From Streptomyces sp. Edi2 (lineage in GTDB: Bacteria > Actinomycetota > Actinomycetes > Streptomycetales > Streptomycetaceae), in the NCBI RefSeq assembly GCF_040253635.1, contig NZ_JBEJGX010000003.1, positions 6,411,501 through 6,475,500 of the forward strand: a DNA stretch of 64,000 nt, read 5' to 3'. The notes under the pieces are model-generated. The model saw only the letters and a program-made list of their open reading frames with translations. It had not been told where the DNA came from and searched no databases. Made by a program: the position numbers and the translations under genes. Below are positions 46,065-55,373 of the stretch, in pieces (the first letter of the stretch is position 1; every line of letters starts with the position of its first letter).

Positions 46065-46658
46065 CTACTGCAGCCGGGCCATCAGCGCGTGCTCCACGAG
46101 TGTGATGAGCGCGCTCTTGGCCTCGCTGCGGTGCCGGGCGTCGGTCATGATGATCGGGGTCCCCGGGCTGATCTGCAGCGCCTCACGCACCTCTTCGGGC
46201 GTGTGCGGCTGATACCCCTCGAAACCGTTGAGGGCGACGACGAACGGCAGACCGCTGTTCTCGAAGTAGTCGACCGCGGCGAAGCAGTCGGCCAGCCGGC
46301 GGGTGTCGACCAGCACCACGGCGCCGATGGCACCGCGGACCAGGTCGTCCCACATGAACCAGAAGCGGTCCTGGCCCGGCGTACCGAAGAGGTACAGGAT
46401 CAGGTCCTGGTCCAGGGTGATCCGGCCGAAGTCCATCGCCACGGTCGTCGTGGTCTTGTCCTGGACGTGGCTGAGGTCGTCGATCCCCGCCGAAGCGGAG
46501 GTCATCACGGCCTCCGTGCGCAGCGGATTGATCTCTGAGACGGCCCCGACGAACGTGGTCTTGCCCACGCCGAAGCCACCCGCCACCACGATCTTGGCGG
46601 AGGTGGTGGCGCGGGTGCCGTTCCCGTCGGAGTTGCTGTCAGAGCTTGCGAAGTCCAC
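46065..46658 (-). CDS. cvnD: CvnD GTP-binding protein, second conservon
   Basis: 197 aa. P-loop VAGGFGVGKTTFVG, FGTPGQDRFWFMWDDLVRGA, VVLVDTRRLADCFAAVDYFE, LNGFEG. Nearly the same as the paralogue at 40897 apart from the first ~20 residues (DSNSDGNGTRA) and scattered changes; a 143-base DNA run (46306-46448) is identical to 41138-41280. Overlaps cvnC by 20 bases. Probably the cvn1 set by S. coelicolor numbering. Confidence 0.93.
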   Translation of the reverse strand: MDFASSDSNSDGNGTRATTSAKIVVAGGFGVGKTTFVGAVSEINPLRTEAVMTSASAGIDDLSHVQDKTTTTVAMDFGRITLDQDLILYLFGTPGQDRFWFMWDDLVRGAIGAVVLVDTRRLADCFAAVDYFENSGLPFVVALNGFEGYQPHTPEEVREALQISPGTPIIMTDARHRSEAKSALITLVEHALMARLQ

Positions 46659-47049
46659 TGAGCACCCTCTCGAGCAAGGTCACGTCCGGCGTACCGCCGG
46701 CCTCACCGCTGCCGCCGGGCTGGTGGATCGCCACCATTCCGGCCTCTGCCAGGTCCGCGACCAGAATCCGCGCCACACCCAGCGGGATGTGCAGCAGCGC
46801 GGAGACCTCGGCAACCGACTTCACCTCACGGCACAGGTGGCAGATCCGCTGGTGCTCGGGCAGCAGCCCGGGCAGCTGAGAGGGGTCGGCGGTCGTGCTG
46901 ACCAGTGCCTCGATGGCGAGCTGGTAGCGCGGCCTGGTCCGGCCTCCGGTCATGGCGTACGGGCGCACCAGCGGCTGGTCACCTTCGCTCCCGTACGGCG
47001 CTTGGCTGTAGGCGCCGTACGGGCCGGAAGTGGCAGGTGGCGGGGTCAT
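46639..47049 (-). CDS. cvnC: CvnC, DUF742 protein, second conservon
   Basis: 136 aa, shorter than the paralogue because the disordered Pro/Gln lead is only ~27 aa. DUF742 core intact: LVRPYAMTGGRTRPRYQLAI ... HQRICHLCREVKSVAEVSAL ... VTLLERVLSGLRKL. ATG 47049 is preceded by CCCGGAGGACC; the frame stays open upstream to 47871 across cvnB, which is a shadow. Confidence 0.92.
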   Translation of the reverse strand: MTPPPATSGPYGAYSQAPYGSEGDQPLVRPYAMTGGRTRPRYQLAIEALVSTTADPSQLPGLLPEHQRICHLCREVKSVAEVSALLHIPLGVARILVADLAEAGMVAIHQPGGSGEAGGTPDVTLLERVLSGLRKL

Positions 47050-47153
47050 GGGTCCTCCGGGCGGGACAACTGACGTGTCGTCGGGTTGGGCCGGTGGGGG
47101 GTGCGGCACATGGGTGGTTGGGTGCTGAACGGTGCGGCGCTGCGGGCGCCGCT

Positions 47154-47576
47154 TCAGTGCAGCAGGCTGCCCTGCAGTTCGGCGCGCAGATCGGGCGTCA
47201 GGACGGTGCCTGCGCGATCGACCAGCAGCGCCATTTCGTAGCCGACCAGGCCGATGTCGCACTCGGGGTGTGCGAGCACGGCCAGTGACGATCCGTCCGA
47301 GACGGACATGATGAAGAGGAACCCCCGCTCCATCTCCACAACCGTCTGGTTCACCGTCCCGCCCTCGAAGATGCGGGACGCGCCGGAGGTCAGCGAGGTC
47401 AGGCCGGAGGCCACCGCCGCCAACTGATCGGCACGGTCGCGGGGGAAGCCCTCGGACATCGCGAGGAGCAGTCCGTCCGCGGAGACCACCACCGTGTGCG
47501 ACACCCCGGGGGTGTTGTCCACGAAGTTGGTGATCAACCAGTTCAGATTCTGCGCCGCCTGGCTTATCGGACTCAA
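47154..47576 (-). CDS. cvnB: CvnB, roadblock/LC7 protein, second conservon
   Basis: 140 aa; differs from the first CvnB at only three residues (M/I at 4, S/T in GGTVNQ, terminal N/H). Start is TTG 47576 in the context AGGAGCGTTAGTTG, which abuts the cvnA stop. An 86-base run (47236-47321) is identical to 42213-42298. Confidence 0.92.
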   Translation of the reverse strand: MSPISQAAQNLNWLITNFVDNTPGVSHTVVVSADGLLLAMSEGFPRDRADQLAAVASGLTSLTSGASRIFEGGTVNQTVVEMERGFLFIMSVSDGSSLAVLAHPECDIGLVGYEMALLVDRAGTVLTPDLRAELQGSLLH

Positions 47577-48570
47577 CTAACGCTCCTGCTGGTGTGTGGG
47601 ATCGACAATGCCGTGATTGCCGGTGGACGACGTCCCGGCCTGCCGGCCTTGCTGGATACCCCGACGGAGATTGGTCAGCCGGCCCCGCACGTCGCCGGGC
47701 GCACGCGAGACCTGCGGACCGCTCTGGGTGGACTGCTGCTGCGCGGTGCCCGCGACGAGGTTCGCGCGCGGGACCCGGCGGGGCAGTCCGGAGGTGGTGA
47801 TGCCGCCCGCGGCGGGCTGGCGGATCTGCTCCGCCTGCCGCCAGGTCTCGTCGTTCGGCGAGCTGCGCCACTGCGTGGCCTCGGCGGGCGCCGCGTTGCG
47901 GGCGCCGTTGACCGGTGCCTCGCCGCGGGCGCCGCCGCGTGTCTCGCCGTCCTGAGCGGACTCGCGGCGCGGCAGCCGCGGGGCCTCGGGCTCGGCGGCA
48001 CCCTGGGGCGGCACCCCGGCAGCGGTGGCCGCGGGGGTGTTGAACCAGTTGGACTCGATGGTGTCGAAGATCGGCGTACGGCCGTCACCGGGACCGGCGT
48101 CCGCGTTGCCGAGCACATCGGCGGACGGCGCACCGCTGTCCTGCGGCTGCGGCGCCGGGAACTGCCCGGTGCCCTGCGACTCGTCGGCGTACGCCTCGCG
48201 CTCGGCGTCCGGCCGCCGGTACTGGCCGGTGTTGCTGCCGGGCTGCTCGTACTGGCCGGTGTTGCTGCCGGGCCGCTCGTACTGGCCGGTGTTGCCGGCA
48301 GGCCGCTCGTACTGCCCGGTGTCACTGCCGGACTGCGGGAACTGGCCCGTCTCGTACTGGCCGGTGTCGTACCGCCCGGCGTCGTACTGAGCCGTCTCGT
48401 ACCGACCGGTCTCGCGCTGACCCGTCTCGGGCCGGCCCGAACCGGTGTCCGGCACGGCGAACTGCCCGGTCTGCCCGGTGTCGCCGCGCTCGTTGCCCGC
48501 ACCCCGGCCGGCGAGACGCGCGCCGGGCCGGCCGCGGCCGCCCTGGGAGCCGTCCGCGGAGGGCGGGCGG
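47577..48570 (-). pseudogene. cvnA: C-terminal part of second cvnA, out of frame with its N-terminal part
   Basis: This frame carries the natural continuation of the upstream CvnA: after ADGSQGGRGRPGARLAGRGA it has TGQYERPGSN-type repeats and then the conserved conservon tail TTSGLPRRVPRANLVAGTAQ and RLTNLRRGIQQGR, ending where cvnB starts. It is offset by one base from 48322-51348. The whole span 47577-51348 is 3772 bases, one more than a multiple of three, giving about 1256 aa if one base is removed. Confidence 0.85.
48220..48339 (-). repeat. 30-base tandem repeats in cvnA tail
   Basis: Four units of 30 bases beginning GTACTGGCCGGTGTTGCTGC (plus strand) at about 48220, 48250, 48280 and 48310; identity is high in the first three. 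They encode TGQYERPGSN on the minus strand; related shorter units (ETGRYETAQY) follow to ~48420. Confidence 0.8.
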
Positions 48571-51348
48571 ACCGTTGAAGTCGGGACGGGCGAACGCCGC
48601 GGTGTCACCGGGGCCGCCGCTCGTCGGCGCGGGCCGCTCGAAGCTGCCGGTGCTCTCCGGTTCTTCGTGGCCGCGGGGCCGGTCCTGCGCCTCGCGGGGT
48701 GTCAGCGGCCAGTCGTCGGAGCCGCCGCGCTCACGGCGCGCACCCCAGCTCGTACCGCCCGGCTGCGAAGTGCCCTGGCCGCCCTGGCCGCCGGCCGGAG
48801 AACCGCCCGGCAGTTCGGCAGCGGGACCCCGGGCCGGGAGCTGCGGACGCTCCTCACGGCGCGGTGCACCGGTGGGCGGTGCCACGGTGGGCGCCGGGCC
48901 GTTGTCCGCGCCGCGGGTGGGCAGCGAGGGACGCGAGTCGCCGGGACGGCCGGCGGCCGGGCGGGCGTCGCCGCCGCGCGCCGGGGCGCCGGGCGAGCCC
49001 GCGCCGGGAGGTGCCGTACGGCCTGCCGGTGCCGAGGCACCGAAGGCGTTCGGCGCACCGCCGCCGGGGCCGCCACCGGGCCCGCCGCGGCCGGGCAGCG
49101 CGGGGCGCCCGCCGGCCGTGGGACCCGAGCCGACCTGACCGCGCGGCTGCAGCCCCGCGAGTCGGCTGGACTGCCCGCCGCCGTGGTCGCCGGCGGCCTT
49201 GGCGTTGCTCGGTGCCGGCTTCTTGCCGCCCTGGGCGACATCGACCGGCAGCATGACCAGCGCGGTGGTGCCGCCGGAGTCGGAGGGCCGCAGCTGGATA
49301 CGGATGCCGTGCCGCAGCGACAGCCGGCCGACCACGAACAGACCCATGCGCCGGGACACCGAGACGTCCACGGTCGGCGGGCTGGCCAGCCGCTCGTTGA
49401 TCGCCGACAGGTCCTCGGGCGACAGGCCGATACCGGTGTCGTGGATCTCGACCAGCACTCGGCCGTCGGGCAGCGCGTGACCGGTGACCTTGACCTTGGT
49501 CTGCGGCGAGGAGAACGAGGTGGCGTTCTCCAGCAGCTCGGCGAGCAGGTGCACGAGGTCGTTGACGACCCGGCCCGCGACCTCGGTCTGCGGAACGGCG
49601 TTGAGCTCGATCCGCTCGTACTGCTCCACCTCGGAGGCGGCGGCACGCAGGACGTCGACCAGTGGCACCGGCCGCGTCCACCGGCGCCCCGGCTCCTCAC
49701 CCGCGAGGACCAGGAGGTTTTCGCCGTTACGGCGCATGCGGGTGGCGAGGTGGTCGAGCTTGAAGAGGGAGGACAGCTGGTCCGGGTCGGCCTCGCGGGA
49801 CTCCAGTTCGGAGATCAGCGAGAGCTGACGCTGGATGAGGCCCTGCGAACGGCGCGAGAGGTTGGTGAACATCGCGTTGACGTTGCCCCGCAGCAGCGCC
49901 TGCTCGGAGGCGAGGCGGACCGCCTCGCGGTGCACGTCGTCGAAGGCCGCGGCCACCCGGCCGATCTCGTCCCGGCTGTGCACACCGACCGACTGGACGG
50001 AGGTGTCCACGTCCTGCGGGTCGGACTCGGACAGCTGCCTGACGAGCTCGGGCAGCCGGTCCTGGGCGACCTTCTGCGCGGTGTCCTGCAGCCGGCGCAG
50101 CGAGCGGACCATGGACCGGGCCACGACGAACGCGCCGACCAGCGAGACGCCCAGGACGAGCAGGATCAGCGCACCGCTGATGATCGCGGACTGCTTGGCC
50201 TCGTCGCGCAGCTCGCGGGACTTCTGCTCCATCTCCGAGAGCAGCGTGGTCTCGATCCGCGACATCTCGTCGATCTTGACGGTGTCGGAGTCGTACCAGT
50301 CGAGGTAGCGGTAGTCCTGGCTGCGGATGCCGGAGCCGCTGGTGAAGGCGCGGTGCGCAAAGGCGACCGCGGCCTTGATCTCGTCGTTGTTGCCGTCCAG
50401 ACCGCGGGTGAGCGCGCCGGCGTTGTTGGTGTAGATCTGCGAGAAGCGGTCGCGGGCCGCCTTCTCGCTGTCCTCGGCGTTACGGCCGGCCAGCCGGTCG
50501 TTGGCGGACAGCTGGGGGCCGCCCTTGTGGGCGAGGCCGGCGCTGACCAGGGCGCGCTGGATCGACGCGTACTCCTTGGCCGACGAGAACGCCGCCAGCG
50601 CACGGGTACTGCGGATCATCTCCGGGTTGCTGGTCGCCTGCGCCATGTCCTGGGAGAGCGAGAGCAGCGAGTTGATCAGCTGGTTGTAGCTGGTGACGGT
50701 CCGCGCGGAGTTGTCGCCGTCCTTGTAGGCGTTGGCGCGGATCTCGTTGAGGGTGTTGAGCTGGCGGCCGATCTCCAGAACGGTCGCCCGGACACCGGCC
50801 ATCGTGGCGTCCTGGCCCTGGATGTCACCGGTGGCCTGGTTGAACGACAGCTTGGCGCGGTCGGTCGCCTCACGGGGCGCGATGACGTTCGCGTCGTCCT
50901 TGGAGTTGCCGCTGCCGGCCAGCGGACCGGCCGACTTGTCCCGCTCCGCCTGCAACGCGTCGGCGAGTTCGGTCGCCTGCCGGGTCATCTCGGTGAGCAG
51001 CTGCATCTTGTCGAGCTGGTCGATGTTCTCCATCGACGTGCCGATGCGCATACCGCCCAGCGTGGTCGCGGCGACCACGGGAAGCGCGAGCAGGGACACC
51101 AGACGGGTACTGATGCGCCAGTTGCGCAACGCTATTCGCGAACCGGGGCCGCCGGTGCTCTTCGGCGCCTTGGCCTTGCCGCTGTCCGCAGCGTCATTGC
51201 CCGGCGCCTGACCGCCTCCGTCGACGGGCAGAGTGCCCCCGGCGGAACCACTGCTCTGGGCGCGCTGGGGCGAGGAGGCGCGGTCTGTCCCGCCGCGCAG
51301 CTCCGGGTCCGCCGCAGCGCTGCCATCCCTCTTGAAACGTCCCTGCAC
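48322..51348 (-). CDS. cvnA: CvnA sensor-kinase-like protein, second conservon (frameshifted at its 3' part)
   Basis: GTG 51348 starts MQGRFKRDGSAAADPELRGG, with AGAGG 10 bases upstream; the frame open to 51567 is not needed. TM1 TRLVSLLALPVVAATTLGGM, NIT-type sensing region, TM2 SGALILLVLGVSLVGAFVVA, HAMP, ATPase (LLAELLENATSFSSPQTKVK, IHDTGIGLSPEDL, GLFVVGRLSLRHGIRIQL). After residue ~926, near the G-rich run at 48561-48571, the frame leaves the family sequence and reads Arg-rich residues to a stop at 48322, losing the conserved tail now found in the other frame. Either a sequencing slip or a true recent frameshift. Confidence 0.88.
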   Translation of the reverse strand: MQGRFKRDGSAAADPELRGGTDRASSPQRAQSSGSAGGTLPVDGGGQAPGNDAADSGKAKAPKSTGGPGSRIALRNWRISTRLVSLLALPVVAATTLGGMRIGTSMENIDQLDKMQLLTEMTRQATELADALQAERDKSAGPLAGSGNSKDDANVIAPREATDRAKLSFNQATGDIQGQDATMAGVRATVLEIGRQLNTLNEIRANAYKDGDNSARTVTSYNQLINSLLSLSQDMAQATSNPEMIRSTRALAAFSSAKEYASIQRALVSAGLAHKGGPQLSANDRLAGRNAEDSEKAARDRFSQIYTNNAGALTRGLDGNNDEIKAAVAFAHRAFTSGSGIRSQDYRYLDWYDSDTVKIDEMSRIETTLLSEMEQKSRELRDEAKQSAIISGALILLVLGVSLVGAFVVARSMVRSLRRLQDTAQKVAQDRLPELVRQLSESDPQDVDTSVQSVGVHSRDEIGRVAAAFDDVHREAVRLASEQALLRGNVNAMFTNLSRRSQGLIQRQLSLISELESREADPDQLSSLFKLDHLATRMRRNGENLLVLAGEEPGRRWTRPVPLVDVLRAAASEVEQYERIELNAVPQTEVAGRVVNDLVHLLAELLENATSFSSPQTKVKVTGHALPDGRVLVEIHDTGIGLSPEDLSAINERLASPPTVDVSVSRRMGLFVVGRLSLRHGIRIQLRPSDSGGTTALVMLPVDVAQGGKKPAPSNAKAAGDHGGGQSSRLAGLQPRGQVGSGPTAGGRPALPGRGGPGGGPGGGAPNAFGASAPAGRTAPPGAGSPGAPARGGDARPAAGRPGDSRPSLPTRGADNGPAPTVAPPTGAPRREERPQLPARGPAAELPGGSPAGGQGGQGTSQPGGTSWGARRERGGSDDWPLTPREAQDRPRGHEEPESTGSFERPAPTSGGPGDTAAFARPDFNGPPALRGRLPGRPRPARRASRRPGCGQRARRHRADRAVRRAGHRFGPARDGSARDRSVRDGSVRRRAVRHRPVRDGPVPAVRQ

Positions 51349-51938
51349 TAGCGTCGCAACCTCTGGACCAGGCGTCCCACCTCGGCGGGACGGTGTCGAG
51401 TCGTATGGGGGACCGCTGAGTCCCCCATGGCGGTCGTGAGTGACCGGCGGGCTTCCCTCTCTGGCCGAGAGGGCGGCACCACCGCGCGGCGCTACGTTGC
51501 GCCCTGCGCGCCGGCTGAAACGTGCGGCGGTCCGTGGAATTCCAGCACAGTGCAGGATCTCCAACAAGAGCGGAACCGCGCACTGTGACGTGGGTGACGC
51601 AATGTACGGAGCACGTCACGACTTGTAGAACGTGCCCCTGTTCATAACGGACGTTTGCCCGCGAGTCGTTCACTCGCAGCGGCTGTCCCAGGTGCGGTGA
51701 TCGGGAGCGGAACGTGCAGTTCAATCCGTCAATGTCCGTTTCGCCCTGGGATGTTGATCATGGAAAATGCGGCATTTGTCGCACGGTTCGTGAGCAAACT
51801 CACAGGAAGATCATTGAGTTTCCCAGCACTTCGCAGGGAATAGCGTGCATAGCCTGACGCTTTACACAGTTGCCGGATGTGACAAGGCAGCTTTCGGCAG
51901 GCCCTTTCCCGACCTTTGATGACGCGAGGCAAGCAGCA
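51349..51938. promoter_or_regulatory. 590-base divergent intergenic region
   Basis: Lies between cvnA (minus) and a small plus-strand ORF. No gene supported. AT-rich patches near 51640 and 51720-51870 probably hold the two promoters; TAGCGT (51842) and TAGCCT (51851) are -10-like on the plus strand. Confidence 0.4.
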
Positions 51939-52130
51939 GTGAAGACGACGACGATGTTCCGCAACATAGCCAACCCGCGGCGCACCACCCTGGCTCACCT
52001 CAACGACGCCGGCGAGCTCGGCACCGAGGCACTCCAGGCGCCGCAGCACACCGTCGACCTGCCGGCCCAGACCGCCAATCCCCGCCGCACCGTCCTGATG
52101 GACGCGCCCGCGCAGGACGTCCCGGCGTAA
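51939..52130 (+). CDS. 63-aa hypothetical protein with two NPRRT repeats
   Basis: GTG 51939 gives MKTTTMFRNIANPRRTTLAH, then LNDAGELGTEALQAPQHTVD, LPAQTANPRRTVLMDAPAQD and VPA. The block ANPRRTxL appears twice, 45 residues apart. No Cys, no signal peptide, no membrane segment. RBS is weak (CGAGGCAAGCAGCA); ATG 51954 is an alternative start. Codon use is GC3-rich, so it looks coding. It may be a small regulatory or precursor protein; function unknown. Confidence 0.65.
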   Translation: MKTTTMFRNIANPRRTTLAHLNDAGELGTEALQAPQHTVDLPAQTANPRRTVLMDAPAQDVPA

Positions 52131-52213
52131 AGCGTCACCGGATCAGCAGCGGCCCCGCGATAGCCTGGAGTGTCAACTCCGGCCAGTGATCAATTGAGGG
52201 GCAGCGGCAACCC

Positions 52214-52987
52214 GTGCGCATCGCCAGATTCTCCATCGACGGCAACGTCGGCTTCGGCGTCCTCGAAGGCGACGAACTCGACGTCATCAAGGGGCATCCC
52301 TTCGCAGAATTCGAGCGCTCGGGCCAGAAGGTCCCCCTCGACAAGGTCCGGCTGCTGCCGCCCGTTCTGCCCAACAAGATCGTGGCGATCGGCCGCAACT
52401 ACGCCGATCACGCCGCCGAGCTGGGCAACGCCGTCCCGGACGTGCCGGTCACCTTCTTCAAGCCGTCCACCTCGGTGACCGGCCCCGGCGACCCCATCGC
52501 GTACCCCTCCTTCTCCCAGGAGGTGCACCACGAGGCGGAGCTCGCCGTCGTGATCGGCCGCATGTGCCGGGAGGTGCCCCGCGAGCGCGCCAAGGACGTC
52601 ATCCTCGGCTACACCTGCGCCAACGACGTCACCGCACGCGATGTGCAGCAGCGTGAGAAGCAGTGGGCCAGGGCCAAGGGCTTCGACAGCTCCTGCCCGC
52701 TCGGCCCCTGGGTCGAGACCGGGCTCACCCCCGAGGACATCGCCGCGGGCCTCGCCGTCCAGTGCACGGTCAACGGCGAACAGCGCCAGCTCGGCCGCAC
52801 CAGCGACATGGTCCGTCCGGTCGAGGACCTGATCGTCCACATCACCGAGGCGATGACCCTGCTCCCGGGCGACGTCATCCTCACGGGCACCCCCGCCGGG
52901 GTCGGCCCCCTCAACGTCGGCGACGAGGTCGCCGTCACCATCGAAGGCATCGGCACTCTCACCAACAAGGTGATCAAGCGTGGCTAA
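52214..52987 (+). CDS. Fumarylacetoacetate hydrolase (FAH) family protein
   Basis: 257 aa. FAH-type fold with metal ligands in [13 protein letters not shown] and [14 protein letters not shown]; substrate loop [14 protein letters not shown]-terminal [18 protein letters not shown]. Related enzymes are HpcE-type isomerase/decarboxylases, acylpyruvases and oxaloacetate decarboxylases. GTG 52214 has GAGGGGCAGCGGCAACCC upstream. Overlaps gltX by 8 bases, so the two are translationally coupled. Confidence 0.92.
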   Translation: MRIARFSIDGNVGFGVLEGDELDVIKGHPFAEFERSGQKVPLDKVRLLPPVLPNKIVAIGRNYADHAAELGNAVPDVPVTFFKPSTSVTGPGDPIAYPSFSQEVHHEAELAVVIGRMCREVPRERAKDVILGYTCANDVTARDVQQREKQWARAKGFDSSCPLGPWVETGLTPEDIAAGLAVQCTVNGEQRQLGRTSDMVRPVEDLIVHITEAMTLLPGDVILTGTPAGVGPLNVGDEVAVTIEGIGTLTNKVIKRG

Positions 52988-54461
52988 CGCGACCCCCGTC
53001 CGCGTCCGTTTCTGTCCCTCCCCGACCGGTAACCCCCATGTCGGCCTGATCCGTACCGCCCTGTTCAACTGGGCCTACGCACGGCACAACAAGGGCACCC
53101 TGGTCTTCCGGATCGAGGACACCGACGCGGCCCGCGACTCCGAAGAGTCCTACAACCAGCTGCTGGACTCCTTCCACTGGCTCGGCTTCGACTGGGACGA
53201 GGGCCCCGAGGTCGGCGGCCCGCACGTGCCCTACCGCCAGTCGCAGCGCATGGACCTCTACAAGGACATCGCCGGCAAGCTGCTCGCCGCCGGCCACGCG
53301 TACCACTGCTACTGCACCACTGAGGAGCTGGACACCCGCCGCGAGGCCGCCCGCGCCGCCGGCCGCCCCTCCGGCTACGACGGCAGCTGCCGCACGCTCA
53401 CCGACGAGCAGAAGGCCGCGTACGAGGCCGAGGGCCGTACCTCCATCGTCCGCTTCCGGATGCCCGACGAGCCGATCACCTTCACCGACCTGGTGCGCGG
53501 CGAGCTGACCTTCACCCCGGAGAACGTCCCGGACTACGGCATCGTCCGCGCCAACGGCGCCCCCCTCTACACCCTCGTCAACCCCGTCGACGACGCCCTG
53601 ATGGAGATCACCCACGTCCTGCGCGGCGAGGACCTGCTCTCCTCCACCCCCCGCCAGATCGCCCTGTACAAGGCGTTGATCGAGCTGGGCATCGCCAAGG
53701 CGATCCCGGCCTTCGGCCACCTGCCCTACGTCATGGGCGAGGGCAACAAGAAGCTCTCCAAGCGCGACCCGCAGGCGAACCTCAACCTCTACCGGGAGCG
53801 CGGCTTCCTCCCCGAGGGCCTGCTCAACTACCTTGCGCTGCTCGGCTGGTCCTTCTCGGCGGACCAGGACCTCTTCTCCGTCGCCGAGCTGGTCGAGAAG
53901 TTCGACATCGCGGACGTCAACGCCAACCCGGCCCGCTTCGACCTGAAGAAGGCCGAGGCGATCAACGCCGACCACATCCGGCAGCTGGACGTGAAGGACT
54001 TCATCACGGCCTGCGAGCCCTGGCTGAAGGCCCCGCACGCCAACTGGGCCCCCGAGGACTTCGACGAGGCCGCCTGGCAGGCCATCGCCCCGCACGCCCA
54101 GACCCGCCTGACCGTCCTCTCCGACATCACCGCCAATGTCGACTTCCTGTTCCGCAAGGAGCCGGTCGAGGACGAGGCGTCCTGGACGAAGGCGATGAAG
54201 GGCGACCCGGTCGCGCTGCTCACCACGGCCCGCGCCAAGCTCGACGCCGCCGACTGGGCGTCCGGCCCCGAGCCCCTGAAGGAGGCCGTCCTGGCCGCCG
54301 GCGAGGAGCACGGCCTCAAGCTCGGCAAGGCACAGGCCCCCGTCCGGGTGGCGGTCACCGGCCGCACGGTCGGCCTGCCCCTCTTCGAGTCCCTGGAGAT
54401 CCTGGGCAAGGAGCGCACCCTCCAGCGCATCGACGCGGCCCTGGCCAAGCTGGCCGGCTGA
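52980..54461 (+). CDS. gltX: Glutamyl-tRNA synthetase
   Basis: 493 aa class I synthetase. HIGH-type motif in [20 protein letters not shown] and KMSKS-type motif in [14 protein letters not shown]-terminal anticodon domain from about residue 330. In actinobacteria GluRS is usually non-discriminating and charges both tRNA-Glu and tRNA-Gln, with GatCAB amidating the latter; both tRNA types are encoded ~900 bases downstream. GTG 52980 overlaps the preceding gene. Confidence 0.97.
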   Translation: MANATPVRVRFCPSPTGNPHVGLIRTALFNWAYARHNKGTLVFRIEDTDAARDSEESYNQLLDSFHWLGFDWDEGPEVGGPHVPYRQSQRMDLYKDIAGKLLAAGHAYHCYCTTEELDTRREAARAAGRPSGYDGSCRTLTDEQKAAYEAEGRTSIVRFRMPDEPITFTDLVRGELTFTPENVPDYGIVRANGAPLYTLVNPVDDALMEITHVLRGEDLLSSTPRQIALYKALIELGIAKAIPAFGHLPYVMGEGNKKLSKRDPQANLNLYRERGFLPEGLLNYLALLGWSFSADQDLFSVAELVEKFDIADVNANPARFDLKKAEAINADHIRQLDVKDFITACEPWLKAPHANWAPEDFDEAAWQAIAPHAQTRLTVLSDITANVDFLFRKEPVEDEASWTKAMKGDPVALLTTARAKLDAADWASGPEPLKEAVLAAGEEHGLKLGKAQAPVRVAVTGRTVGLPLFESLEILGKERTLQRIDAALAKLAG

Positions 54462-54479
54462 CCCGCGGCAGCGCCCACG

Positions 54480-54507
54480 GGCCCGGACGCCGCACGGCTT
54501 CCGGGCC
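54480..54507 (+). terminator. Terminator after gltX
   Basis: GGCCCGGA (54480-54487) pairs with TCCGGGCC (54500-54507), 19 bases after the gltX stop. Confidence 0.6.
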
Positions 54508-54533
54508 TGTGGCCTGTCCGGAGCGCCGGGAGC

Positions 54534-54545
54534 TACATTGCCGGT
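54534..54545 (+). promoter_or_regulatory. -10-like TACATT before HAD gene
   Basis: TACATT (54534-54539) is 6 bases from ATG 54546 and no RBS is visible, suggesting leaderless transcription. Confidence 0.5.
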
Positions 54546-55286
54546 ATGCCCGTGCGCGCTGTCCTGTGGGACCTTGACGACACCCTCTTCGACTACACCG
54601 GCTCGGACCGGACCGGTGCGCTGCGGCACCTGCGGGCCGAAGGGGTCCTTGCCGCCCACGGCGGCGAGGAGGCGGCGCTGGAGCGCTGGCGGACGGTCAT
54701 GGAGACCGAGTTCGCCCGTTTCCTCGCCGGCGAGGTGGGCTTTCTCGATCACCGCAGGGCCCGGGCCCGGACGTTCCTGGGGACCCCGCTGCTCTCCGAC
54801 GCCGAGGCCGACGCCTGGTTCGGCCGGTACGTCGCCCATTACGAGGCGTCCTGGGTCCTGTTCCCGGATGCCGCGCCCGTACTGGAGGCGCTGGCACCGC
54901 TGGTGCGGCAGGCGGTGCTGTCCAACGCCGCCACCGCCAACCAGGAGCGCAAGCTGGCCGTCCTCGGGATCCGGGAGTCCTTCGAGGCGGTGCTCTGCGC
55001 GGATGAACTGGGGTACGCCAAGCCGGCCGCGGAGGCATTCCACGGCGCCTGTAAGGCGCTTGGCCTAACGCCCGGCGACGTGGTCTACGTGGGCGACAAG
55101 CTCGATATCGACGCGCTCGGCGCCCGGGATGCCGGGCTGACGGCCGTATGGCTGGACCGTGCGGGCACTGGGGAGGGGGCCGGGGAGCCGCCGCCGCAGG
55201 GCGTGCGGCGGATCGCGGACCTTGCGGAGCTCCCGGAGCTGTTGCGCGAAGTTACCGGTTTTGGTGCGCCGTCCACGATCAGGTAA
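54546..55286 (+). CDS. HAD-superfamily hydrolase
   Basis: 246 aa. All HAD motifs are present: WDLDDTLFDYTG (nucleophile Asp), AVLSNAATAN (motif II), ELGYAKPAAEAFH (Lys), VVYVGDKLDIDALGARDAGL (motif IV). Helical cap between motifs I and II. Probably a phosphoglycolate-phosphatase-like or pyrimidine nucleotidase-type enzyme; substrate unknown. Leaderless start is likely. Confidence 0.92.
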   Translation: MPVRAVLWDLDDTLFDYTGSDRTGALRHLRAEGVLAAHGGEEAALERWRTVMETEFARFLAGEVGFLDHRRARARTFLGTPLLSDAEADAWFGRYVAHYEASWVLFPDAAPVLEALAPLVRQAVLSNAATANQERKLAVLGIRESFEAVLCADELGYAKPAAEAFHGACKALGLTPGDVVYVGDKLDIDALGARDAGLTAVWLDRAGTGEGAGEPPPQGVRRIADLAELPELLREVTGFGAPSTIR

Positions 55287-55346
55287 TGTTCTTCCTGCGC
55301 CGCCCGAGAGGGCCGAAAGGCCCGGCCGGAAAGCGCAAACCAAACA

Positions 55347-55364
55347 AACCCCCCACGGGGGGTT
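55347..55364. terminator. AACCCCCC/GGGGGGTT hairpin before the tRNA cluster
   Basis: AACCCCCC (55347-55354) and GGGGGGTT (55357-55364) are inverted with a 2-base gap, between the HAD gene and the first tRNA; may end the HAD transcript. Confidence 0.5.
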
Positions 55365-55373
55365 GAGTTTTGG

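Noticed and set aside
48445..51351. 968-aa plus-strand ORF across the second cvnA
   Set aside because: Same reason; mirrors GC3 bias of the minus-strand gene.
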